Below are positions 41,837 through 49,472 of a DNA stretch of 53,167 nt, piece after piece. The stretch comes from Nitrospira sp. (lineage in GTDB: Bacteria > Nitrospirota > Nitrospiria > Nitrospirales > Nitrospiraceae). The stretch is from NCBI GenBank assembly GCA_005116895.1, contig SWDO01000016.1, positions 33,039 through 86,205 of the forward strand, read 5' to 3'. Below the pieces are notes generated by a model. It had not been told where the DNA came from. It ran no database searches and was given only the letters and a program-made list of their open reading frames with translations. How positions within the stretch are numbered: position 1 is the first letter of the stretch; each line of letters starts with the position of its first letter. The position numbers were made by a program, and so were the translations under genes.

Positions 41837-43564
41837 TTATCCTTCCTCACTGAACGTCACCCGATTGATCTCTCGCAACGACGTCTCGCCATTCAACACT
41901 TTTTTCAACGCCGACTGTCGCAGCGTAATCATCCCATCAGTCACGGCCCGATACCGAATTTCTGACAGTGGCCGTTCGGCATGAATCATTTCTTTGATTT
42001 CATCCGTCAGATCAAGAAACTCCGTGATGCATTTTCTTCCTCGATACCCAGTCCCATGACATTGCGGGCACCCCTTGCCTTCGTAAAACGGCGTCTCCTT
42101 GTATTGCTCATAGTCCAACCCTGATTCCTCAATAAGGGCCTGCTGTGCCTTGACGAGAGTCCGACATGCTGGACACAGGATTCGGACGAGCCTCTGCGCC
42201 AATACGCAGTTGAGAGCAGCCAGAAAATTATAGGCGTCGATCCCCATCGACGCGAACCGCCCGATGACGTCGAACACATTGTTTGCATGCACCGTCGTCA
42301 GCACGAGATGGCCGGTCAGAGCCGATTGGATTGCGATCTGCGCCGTCTCGGCATCTCGAATCTCTCCGACCATAATTTTGTCAGGATCATGCCGGAGTAT
42401 GGACCGAAGGCCTCGCGCAAACGTGACGCCTTTCTTTTCATTGACGGGAATCTGCACCACTCCCGAGAGTTGGTATTCAACGGGATCTTCGATCGTAATC
42501 AGCTTGTCTTCGAGCGTGTTCATCTCCGATATCGCGGCGTACAGCGTTGTCGTCTTTCCGCTTCCGGTTGGTCCCGTGACCAACACCATGCCATAGGGAC
42601 GAGTAATCGCTTTCCGGAACCGCTTCAGATCTTCGGGATTAAACCCGATCCGTTCGAGCTTCAAGTCCGACACTCCAGTCGCAATCGAGTCCCGGTCTAA
42701 TATTCTGATCACGACCGACTCACCGAAGACGCTGGGCAGAATGGAGACTCGAAAATCCACAGTCTTTCGATCCAGCCTCATACGAAAGCTTCCATCCTGA
42801 GGCACCCGACGCTCGGCAATATCAAGCTCCGACATAACCTTCAAGCGAGACACCAAAGGGGCATGCAATCGAATATCCAGCGGCTCCATGGCCGGAATCA
42901 GGATGCCATCGACACGAAGTTTGACCTTGGTCTCCCGATCTGCGGCTTCGATATGAATGTCACTGGCTCGGCGCTGCATCGCGCTCAGGAGGATGGAGTC
43001 CAGCAGCTTCACGGCCGGACTCTGCTCTTCCCCCGCATGATCGAGAGTCAGAATTGCCCCATCTCGATCATCTTCTTTGACCAGCACCGATCGGTACTCT
43101 ACTTCCAACTCACGGAGGGCTTGACGCGAGCCAGCGCTACGGTCCAGCGCGGAAAGAATCGCGTTCTTGGGACTGACGATCAGCTCGAGTGGCTTCCCGA
43201 TCAAGAGCTCCAATTCGTCAAGTCTCAGCACATTTTGAGGATCGGCAATGGCAATAGTCAGTACGCCGTCCCGCTCGGCAATCGGGATGAACGGAAATCG
43301 CTGCATCAGCTTGACGGAAATCGTCTCGTAGTAGCGGGAATCGACTTGAAAATCTTTCAGCGGATCATAGGGAAGACTGTATTGAACAGCCAAGGCTTGA
43401 GCCAATTGATCTTCCGAGAGAAGTCCTTCGCTGACCAGCATTCGTCCTGAGGCAGCAGGCACACCGTTACATCGGCGTAGGACATCTTCGACTGTTCGCT
43501 TGGTAAGCATTCCCTGGTCGACCAAGATCTCGGCAAGAGATGTTCTGGTAAGGCTACGTAGCAT
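41837..43564 (-). CDS. GspE/PilB-type assembly ATPase
   Basis: A 575-residue protein with the N-terminal MshE-like domain (LAEILVDQGMLTKRTVEDVL), a second N-terminal domain, and a C-terminal ATPase. The ATPase has Walker A GPTGSGKTTTLYAAI, the Asp box IEDPVEYQL, Walker B LRHDPDKIMVGEIRDAETA and a His box LTGHLVLTTVHAN. Two CxxC pairs (CPACR and CPQCHGTGYRG) form the zinc motif of PilB/GspE. This ATPase drives pilus or pseudopilus assembly. It lies 4 bases ahead of the PilM-like gene. Confidence 0.93.
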   Translation of the reverse strand: MLRSLTRTSLAEILVDQGMLTKRTVEDVLRRCNGVPAASGRMLVSEGLLSEDQLAQALAVQYSLPYDPLKDFQVDSRYYETISVKLMQRFPFIPIAERDGVLTIAIADPQNVLRLDELELLIGKPLELIVSPKNAILSALDRSAGSRQALRELEVEYRSVLVKEDDRDGAILTLDHAGEEQSPAVKLLDSILLSAMQRRASDIHIEAADRETKVKLRVDGILIPAMEPLDIRLHAPLVSRLKVMSELDIAERRVPQDGSFRMRLDRKTVDFRVSILPSVFGESVVIRILDRDSIATGVSDLKLERIGFNPEDLKRFRKAITRPYGMVLVTGPTGSGKTTTLYAAISEMNTLEDKLITIEDPVEYQLSGVVQIPVNEKKGVTFARGLRSILRHDPDKIMVGEIRDAETAQIAIQSALTGHLVLTTVHANNVFDVIGRFASMGIDAYNFLAALNCVLAQRLVRILCPACRTLVKAQQALIEESGLDYEQYKETPFYEGKGCPQCHGTGYRGRKCITEFLDLTDEIKEMIHAERPLSEIRYRAVTDGMITLRQSALKKVLNGETSLREINRVTFSEEG

Positions 43565-43622
43565 AGGCGACCTGTCTCATCAGGGCATGCTTATTATCCT
43601 CAGATCCCACATCTCTCCTACT

Positions 43623-44837
43623 CTAGCCGCCGACGGTCCCGGCCATCTGAAATACCGGCAGATACATCACAATGACGATCCCACCGACTAGTACTCCCAT
43701 CACAAGCAACAGAGCCGGCTCGATCCACGTGGTAAGTTGCGTCAACCTCGTATCGAGGTCGGCCTCATAAAACTCCGCAACGTCTCGTAGCATCGTATCA
43801 AGAGAACCCGTTTCCTCCCCGACCGATAACATCTCAATCGCCAGTCTCGGGAGCACCCTGGGGCGATCCAACGCACCAGCCAAGGTCGCCCCCTCACGAA
43901 TTTCGTTCACAGCCCCAATCATTTCTTGTGAAATCCACTTATTTGAAACAGCTCCTCGTGCGCCTATCAACGCATCAACAAGCGGGGTTCCTCCCGCAAG
44001 AATAGTTCCGAGCGTTCTCGTCAGTTGCACAGTATTGTGCTTTACGGCAATCTGGCCCACGAGCGGGAGTTTCAGCACAAGACGATCGATTGCCAGTTTT
44101 CCAGCTGAGGTGGCATAGTAGGCATGCACTCCAAGCATGAGGCCAATTAGGATGACGACTGCGGGCAATAACCGTGATTCAGCATGTGTGACGACATCGA
44201 GTAACACCTGAGTTGACCAGGGCAAGGTCTTCGCTGACTCTCCATAGACCGATACGAAAGTCGGCATGACATAGGTCAATAGAAAACCAACCACGGCGAG
44301 ACCGATACCGATGAGAACAATAGGATAGGAGATCGCCTTTTTTACTTTCTGACGAAGTCCAACCATCAGCTTCAGATACGCAACGTACCGCTGCAGTACC
44401 TCTGGCAGATTGCCCGATTGCTCTCCTGCTTTCACTGTGGCGACATAGAGTTCTGGGAAATATCGGGAATGTTTAGCCAATGCTTCAGAGGCAGAGGCCC
44501 CGCCTCGAATGTCTTCCCGTACGTCGCGTAGAGTCCGTTGAAATCCAGCATGGCCGGCTCGTTCGATGAGAAGATCCCAAATGCGCAAAATGGGCAGCCC
44601 AGATTTGACTAGAGCCATCAATTCTTGATTGAAAACTAAGAACTGCTCTAGCGGAAGCTTTCCCCATGACCATGACGACTCCGTCTTGACTGATGCGGTT
44701 CTTCGAGCGTGAAGATTGAAAACCAGCAATCCTTGCGATTCGAGTTTGGCACGGACCAATGACTCATTGTCTCCTTCTACCTGCCCATGCATGGTGGACC
44801 CATCAGGCCGCGCGACTCGATACGCAAATACTGCCAT
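43623..44837 (-). CDS. GspF/PilC-like platform protein
   Basis: A 404-residue protein with two similar halves (FNQELMALVKSGLPILRI, then the repeat VQLTRTLGTILAGGTPLVDAL) and three membrane helices, the last ending at GGIVIVMYLPVFQMAGTVGG. This is the canonical GspF/PilC structure, which anchors the assembly ATPase. It lies 58 bases ahead of the ATPase gene. Confidence 0.92.
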   Translation of the reverse strand: MAVFAYRVARPDGSTMHGQVEGDNESLVRAKLESQGLLVFNLHARRTASVKTESSWSWGKLPLEQFLVFNQELMALVKSGLPILRIWDLLIERAGHAGFQRTLRDVREDIRGGASASEALAKHSRYFPELYVATVKAGEQSGNLPEVLQRYVAYLKLMVGLRQKVKKAISYPIVLIGIGLAVVGFLLTYVMPTFVSVYGESAKTLPWSTQVLLDVVTHAESRLLPAVVILIGLMLGVHAYYATSAGKLAIDRLVLKLPLVGQIAVKHNTVQLTRTLGTILAGGTPLVDALIGARGAVSNKWISQEMIGAVNEIREGATLAGALDRPRVLPRLAIEMLSVGEETGSLDTMLRDVAEFYEADLDTRLTQLTTWIEPALLLVMGVLVGGIVIVMYLPVFQMAGTVGG

Positions 44838-44881
44838 AGATAGAGACCTTCACGACTTTCCAATTAGCCCATCGAGCGCCA

Positions 44882-45733
44882 CTACATTCGCTCGTGCTCA
44901 GGTTCATCAGCAGAAGGCTCTGTCAACCAAAGAGCCTGGCCCGCTTGAATGCGGTCACCAGAGAGCGCGTTGAGAGCCATGAGACGGCTGACAGACGTGT
45001 GATTTCGGCGTGCGATACGCCATAACGTGTCACCAGACTTGACTACCATGTGTAGACGAAGGGGCACAGTTGCCGACTGAGACCCCCCCGGTACTTCGCC
45101 GACTGAAGAGGCTCCCGACACCTGGATTGCTGCACCTGAGACAACCTGGATGTCTTCATCCTGAATAGGCAGGAGGGTGTCCTGCTGGTGGACGATCGTC
45201 GCGGGCTCCGGTTGCGCGTCTCTTGGAGAAACCATTGCTGCGGGAGAGCCTTCTCCCCTCACCTGTTTCTCGACTTTCGAGAGTTGCCTTTGAAGCTGCT
45301 TCAGTTGATTCTGTAGCGCGGCTCTGGTCCGCCCTACCTGTTCGCGTTCGGAACGAGCGCTGCTTAGTTCTTCCCGCTGGAGGTCAATCACATGGCGAGC
45401 TTCCGTCAATCGGCGCTCCGCCTCTTGAATACGGCCTTCAAGCTGAGCCCGGGCGATCTGCACATCGGCCAATTCTTGGCCCCGTGCGTCGACCTCTATT
45501 CTCAGTTCGTCAACCATTCGCTGGGTATCTCGCAGTGAGGTTTTGAGGGTATCCACCGTGAGCTGGAGATCTGACATCTCCGGCTCTATGATGATGTCTT
45601 CGAGCGAACTACAGGCCGACATTCCAAGCAGAAGGATTCCGATAGATGCACTTCTCCATTTCCCTTTCACTCGAGCCCCTTTGAGCCCAGAGTAGAATCT
45701 ACTCCGAGCCAATTTCACGAGCCTGTTCACCAT
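44882..45733 (-). CDS. Lipoprotein with coiled coil and LysM domain
   Basis: A 283-residue protein. A basic start is followed by a signal ending in the lipobox LLLGMSAC (about residues 34-41), then a long coiled coil (SLRDTQRMVDELRIEVDARGQE and on to residue about 160). After a linker comes a C-terminal LysM domain (HMVVKSGDTLWRIARRNHTS, LMALNALSGDRIQAGQ). LysM binds peptidoglycan. It is coupled to the upstream pseudopilin by a 7-base overlap and followed by the gspF-like gene. It may be a pilotin-like anchor placing the secretion complex at the cell wall. Confidence 0.83.
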   Translation of the reverse strand: MVNRLVKLARSRFYSGLKGARVKGKWRSASIGILLLGMSACSSLEDIIIEPEMSDLQLTVDTLKTSLRDTQRMVDELRIEVDARGQELADVQIARAQLEGRIQEAERRLTEARHVIDLQREELSSARSEREQVGRTRAALQNQLKQLQRQLSKVEKQVRGEGSPAAMVSPRDAQPEPATIVHQQDTLLPIQDEDIQVVSGAAIQVSGASSVGEVPGGSQSATVPLRLHMVVKSGDTLWRIARRNHTSVSRLMALNALSGDRIQAGQALWLTEPSADEPEHERM

Positions 45734-46128
45734 TGGTTATAGGGAGTCCCGTTTGTCCCAACCAGATCCGACCCTGAATACACATCAAAGATACCACCCT
45801 CTGTTGGTTCGATGATCTGCTGCCAAGAGCTCGGCGAATTCGTAAAGGGGTCTTTGGGAAGAGTCCGCAAATACCCAGCCGAGACCAGACCATCCAAGGA
45901 CGGAGGGTACTTCCCTTTATCCGCACGGTGATGATCCAACAACTCGCGCAGCGTGAAAAGGTCTTGTCGCAATACCGTTTCCCTGGATTTGATCAATGAT
46001 GACTGATAGGACGGAACGGCGATCGTGGCCAAAATGCCAACAATGGACACGACGATCATGAGTTCAATCAGTGTAAACCCGTTCGCATTCCAGCCACCGA
46101 CCTTACCAATCCTGGTACTTGGTCCCAT
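45727..46128 (-). CDS. GspG-like pseudopilin
   Basis: A 133-residue protein with NGFTLIELMIVVSIVGILAT, the classic prepilin helix with glutamate at position 5. It has a GspG-like C-terminus (KYPPSLDGLVSAGYLRTLP, TPYNQW). It is probably processed by a prepilin peptidase, which is not encoded in this window. Its start lies inside the end of the upstream pseudopilin gene (26-base overlap), and it overlaps the LysM gene. Confidence 0.88.
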   Translation of the reverse strand: MGPSTRIGKVGGWNANGFTLIELMIVVSIVGILATIAVPSYQSSLIKSRETVLRQDLFTLRELLDHHRADKGKYPPSLDGLVSAGYLRTLPKDPFTNSPSSWQQIIEPTEGGIFDVYSGSDLVGTNGTPYNQW

Positions 46129-46609
46129 CGAGCCCAGACTCCTCGCTTTGCGTCATCACATCGTAGACATCTTCACCACACCAACTGGACGGCTTCGGGC
46201 GATCCTTATAACAACGCAGAGCCCAATCGGATTTGCCCGTGAGCGGGTCGATCGGCATCACCCTCAAATAGCGCTTCACCGTGGTGCCTCGAACCGTCGC
46301 TTCTTGTCCCGTCAGTTTTACGCCTAACAGAGCATCGAGGGACTTCGGATAGCCGTACGGCCCGGTGACTTCCTTACACGTCAACCTATTCTTTACACAG
46401 ACCGCTCCGAGCAAGACGTCCCCATCACGATTCCACTCTAGCTTGAACACATCGATCGCACTGCGAATCGCCCGAAGATGCTGACGCAACTCGATCTCTT
46501 GGGCTCGCTTCGTCGATATTTTGCTCAGAGGCATGGCAACCGATGCTAAGATCGCAATGATCGCCATGGTGACGAGAATCTCAATGAGAGTGAGGCCATC
46601 CTCCCTCAC
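46103..46609 (-). CDS. GspG-like pseudopilin, second copy
   Basis: A 168-residue protein starting MREDGLTLIEILVTMAIIAI, with glutamate at position 5 of the mature helix. YPKSLDALLGVKL, RVMPIDPLTGKSDWALR and the C-terminal SGLDGTKYQDW are typical of GspG-like subunits. It has four cysteines that could pair in disulfides. It starts 4 bases before the stop of the secretin gene and overlaps the next pseudopilin. The two share the same C-terminal signature and are probably paralogues. Confidence 0.88.
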   Translation of the reverse strand: MREDGLTLIEILVTMAIIAILASVAMPLSKISTKRAQEIELRQHLRAIRSAIDVFKLEWNRDGDVLLGAVCVKNRLTCKEVTGPYGYPKSLDALLGVKLTGQEATVRGTTVKRYLRVMPIDPLTGKSDWALRCYKDRPKPSSWCGEDVYDVMTQSEESGLDGTKYQDW

Positions 46610-48948
46610 CGCACTCGCACCACCCCTGTCCCAACTACTTCTGGTGATACCTGCACCACACCGCTAGCATCCATCAGCTCAACGCGAATCGGCGACACCC
46701 CTGGTGCCTTGGCCAAGAAGATGACATTCATTGTTCGTGGTGAATGCTGAGCCTGGCGAGCGAAGTGGAACGTGATGGCTCTTGCTTGCCCGACACTGTC
46801 CATCGTCGTAGTCTCGCCTGTGTCAATCAACTCCGCATTATCAAGTCGTTTAAATTGAAGAATCTCGGGGTCATAATCCAGTTTGAATAAGTGCTCGCCC
46901 GATGCACTGATTCGCCCATCCACGACAGAAAGCCGTATTTCTTTACCGGATTGAGAGACCGAGTCTTCCGGCTTGATCACCAACTGAGGACCAGGTGTTG
47001 CCAGCTGGGCCAATGATCGGACCATGCTTGTCTGTCCTGCGTCCTTCGCTAGAGCTCCACCGTGAGTGGCCATCTTCCTGTACTCATCTCCCACCAATGC
47101 TGATATTTTTCTAGAGGGACTTGAAAAGACAGGGCTGGTCGCATAGTTGAATTCAGTGCCAGACCAAAAGGCTTGGTGGCTGGAGCCAGGAGGAAGCGTG
47201 GGTTGCGCAATCCGCGGAGTGATAGTCAGAATGACTTCCGTCGTCACTCGTTCCGTTTTGAAAGAGCTCAACAGTTTTCCAATCAACGGCCAATCCCCAA
47301 TCCATGGCATAGTAACTCGTACTTTTCGATCCTCTTCCTGGAGGAGACCTCCAAGCACTACAGTTTCTCCATCCCGCATATTCAGCGTCGTTTCTGCTGA
47401 GCGATTACCAAATTTGAATTGCTGAATGGGCGGAGAAGCCTGTAGCGTGACCTGATCTCCAACTCGAATCACCTCCACCTTCATTTTTAATGACAACTCA
47501 TTGCCTAATCGGATTGAAGGTTCGACAGTCAGCTTAACGCCTGTATCCCGAAACTCGATCGACGTAACGGTTGAGGTAGTCGGTACGGCTCCCGTGGCAG
47601 CTTGCCCAGGTAAGACATTGGTGGTGGAAAGAAGAATCGGCTGTTTGTCTCCAATGTTGATCTCGGCTTTCTTATTGTTCATCACACGAACCTTTGGTGA
47701 AGCGAGTGTCTTCGCCTCTGACTGCTGTTTAAAAAAATCAAGCAACACAGTTGTCGGCAGTTTAAAGAGATAGTTGCTTGGCCCCAGATCGGTCAGTTGG
47801 CGGTAGGTCATCTGCACGGCCTCTGCAGCCAAGGTTCCGGTAAAGCCGGAAGCAATCAGTCCAGCACCGGCCTGTTTCGGATAGTTCAGCCCATACGTTT
47901 GATTCTTCGTTCGATTGACCTCCAACACCTCAAGGTCAAAAAGGACCTCAGGTTCCTGGCGATCATTGGCCAGGATAATTCTTTCGGCAAGTTCCAATTT
48001 TTCCGGCTGATCGCGAATGACAATGGCATTGAGTTGTTCATTCGCATGCATCCGCTTGGAATCCAACATGCTCTTGAGTAAGAGCACCATGTCTTTGGCC
48101 TTCGCCGTCGAAAGATAGAACGTCCGAATCATCAGATCTTGATACTGCTCCTGCTTCTGTTTGGTATCGGGACTGACGATCAAGACAGCCGGAGATATTT
48201 GACGAGAAAACAAACTGTTACTATTGAGAATTAGGTGCAGCGCTTCCTCAAAAGGCGTGTCCTGAATTGAAATGGAAATGGGGTCGTTCCGGACGTCCTT
48301 GTCGAACACCAACGTAAATCCACCGACCTTCGCCACACCCTCCAGGACTTCCTTAAGGCCAGCGTTTTTGAATTTCAGCGTCACAGGCTGTCTTGAACGT
48401 TCGTCTCTTGCGAACCCTTGCTGCACTTCAGTAAGCCGCGTGATGTTTTCCAGCGCCTCTTGGTATGTTGGGTCAAGCTCCGCAGCCCGAGCAAAGCCAC
48501 TCATCGCCTCCTCAACTCGGCCAAGTTGAGCCAGCCGTTCCGCCTCGCGGTACTGTGACCGGGATTCTTTCACGCGAGTGGCTTGCATGAAACCCGCTTG
48601 ATAATCGGCGCTGGAAGGGTTGATAGCTAGAGCTCGCTTGAACTCTTCAAGGGCAAGATCGATTTGTTTTTCCTTCAGCAACGTCCGAGCCCGCTCGGCA
48701 TACATCGCCGCAACGCGCTCGCGAGCTAACCCGTACTTACCCTGTAGGGAAAGATTGAATGGATCATCTTTTAATGCCTGTTTGTAGGCAAGGATCGCTT
48801 CTTCCCAACGTTCCGCAGCCAAATGCTGATCTCCCCGCTTGACGTCAGGAGACACAAACAAGGCGCAACCAGACATCCCGAGGATTCCTAGAACCAGGAT
48901 GATTTCTATCGTTTGACTCTGAAGACACGTCTTCAGCTGACGAACCAC
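46606..48948 (-). CDS. Secretin (GspD/PilQ) with N-terminal TPRs and C-terminal cohesin-like domain
   Basis: A 780-residue protein. It has a lipoprotein-like start (LGILGMSGCALF), TPR repeats to about 170 (AILAYKQALKDDPFNLSLQG), N-domains, then a secretin ring domain. Secretin motifs include VRVMNNKKAEINIGDKQPI, SIEFRDTGVKLTVEPSI and TTEVILTITPRI. The last 120 residues resemble a cohesin domain (FKLDYDPEILQFKRLDNAEL). Secretins form the outer-membrane channel. The operon starts here, with later genes supplying the platform, ATPase and pseudopilins. Confidence 0.9.
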   Translation of the reverse strand: MVRQLKTCLQSQTIEIILVLGILGMSGCALFVSPDVKRGDQHLAAERWEEAILAYKQALKDDPFNLSLQGKYGLARERVAAMYAERARTLLKEKQIDLALEEFKRALAINPSSADYQAGFMQATRVKESRSQYREAERLAQLGRVEEAMSGFARAAELDPTYQEALENITRLTEVQQGFARDERSRQPVTLKFKNAGLKEVLEGVAKVGGFTLVFDKDVRNDPISISIQDTPFEEALHLILNSNSLFSRQISPAVLIVSPDTKQKQEQYQDLMIRTFYLSTAKAKDMVLLLKSMLDSKRMHANEQLNAIVIRDQPEKLELAERIILANDRQEPEVLFDLEVLEVNRTKNQTYGLNYPKQAGAGLIASGFTGTLAAEAVQMTYRQLTDLGPSNYLFKLPTTVLLDFFKQQSEAKTLASPKVRVMNNKKAEINIGDKQPILLSTTNVLPGQAATGAVPTTSTVTSIEFRDTGVKLTVEPSIRLGNELSLKMKVEVIRVGDQVTLQASPPIQQFKFGNRSAETTLNMRDGETVVLGGLLQEEDRKVRVTMPWIGDWPLIGKLLSSFKTERVTTEVILTITPRIAQPTLPPGSSHQAFWSGTEFNYATSPVFSSPSRKISALVGDEYRKMATHGGALAKDAGQTSMVRSLAQLATPGPQLVIKPEDSVSQSGKEIRLSVVDGRISASGEHLFKLDYDPEILQFKRLDNAELIDTGETTTMDSVGQARAITFHFARQAQHSPRTMNVIFLAKAPGVSPIRVELMDASGVVQVSPEVVGTGVVRVR

Positions 48949-49109
48949 AATATATGTTTCCTATGGATATATAGGCATTACCCTATGGCCTGGAAGCATA
49001 GTCCATGCCAGCCATCAATTTTCTTATACTACGGATCAAGACAGGCTCAAAGGAAAAGCCTATAAGATGAAAGTGCGACGTCTGTCCAGAAAACACCAAC
49101 AAGTTAAAA

Positions 49110-49150
49110 GGGCTTACGACGGTAGCTTCAACAGCAGCAAAAGTAAGCCC
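49110..49150 (-). terminator. Stem with GGGCTTAC/GTAAGCCC arms
   Basis: An 8-bp perfect stem (49110-49117 with 49143-49150) around a 25-base loop. On the minus strand it is followed by TTTT, like an intrinsic terminator. On the plus strand it is preceded by AAAA. It would lie between the BACON gene and the secretin operon. Confidence 0.35.
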
Positions 49151-49420
49151 GCATGGATGAATCTCACACCAATTTGGAGAGGGTTAGCAGGATGAGGGAA
49201 ATGACCTGGCCTCCCACCCACCTAGCCCTGGCATGTCAAGACACGTGCTTTTCCACAAGCAAGGCTGCAGCAGATGAAGAGACAAGATATGGTTCAGTCT
49301 GTGTGGTGCACACCTGAGCGACACAGGAACGAAGCTGATGGACTTTTGAATTCAATCTCCTGCTCCTTGCAGAGCTTCGGAAAGGGGCTACAGACGTCTG
49401 TTAGAACCCTTGCCAAAGGC

Positions 49421-49451
49421 AATATCTACGCGCATGGAGAGCGTAGATATT
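49421..49451. repeat. Perfect 11-bp inverted repeat downstream of the BACON-domain gene
   Basis: AATATCTACGC (49421-49431) and GCGTAGATATT (49441-49451) are exact inverted repeats with a 9-base loop, 22 bases past the stop of the minus-strand gene ending at 49473. A hairpin terminator without a U-tract is likely; a protein site is possible. Confidence 0.55.
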
Positions 49452-49472
49452 CTCATCATTCCTCGGGGACAA

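Larger units (their letters stand above)
48949..49472. other. Intergenic region between the BACON-domain gene and the secretin operon
   Basis: About 520 bases with no supported gene. A plus-strand ORF at 49274-49492 has no ribosome-binding site and no similarity. Two hairpins, listed separately, are its main features. It should contain the secretin-operon promoter, which I could not locate with confidence. Confidence 0.55.

Noticed and set aside
49060..49160. Cyclic di-GMP riboswitch in the region upstream of the secretin operon
   Set aside because: Short pieces (AAAGCCT, GGTAGC) recall GEMM elements, but the conserved core and pairing do not line up.
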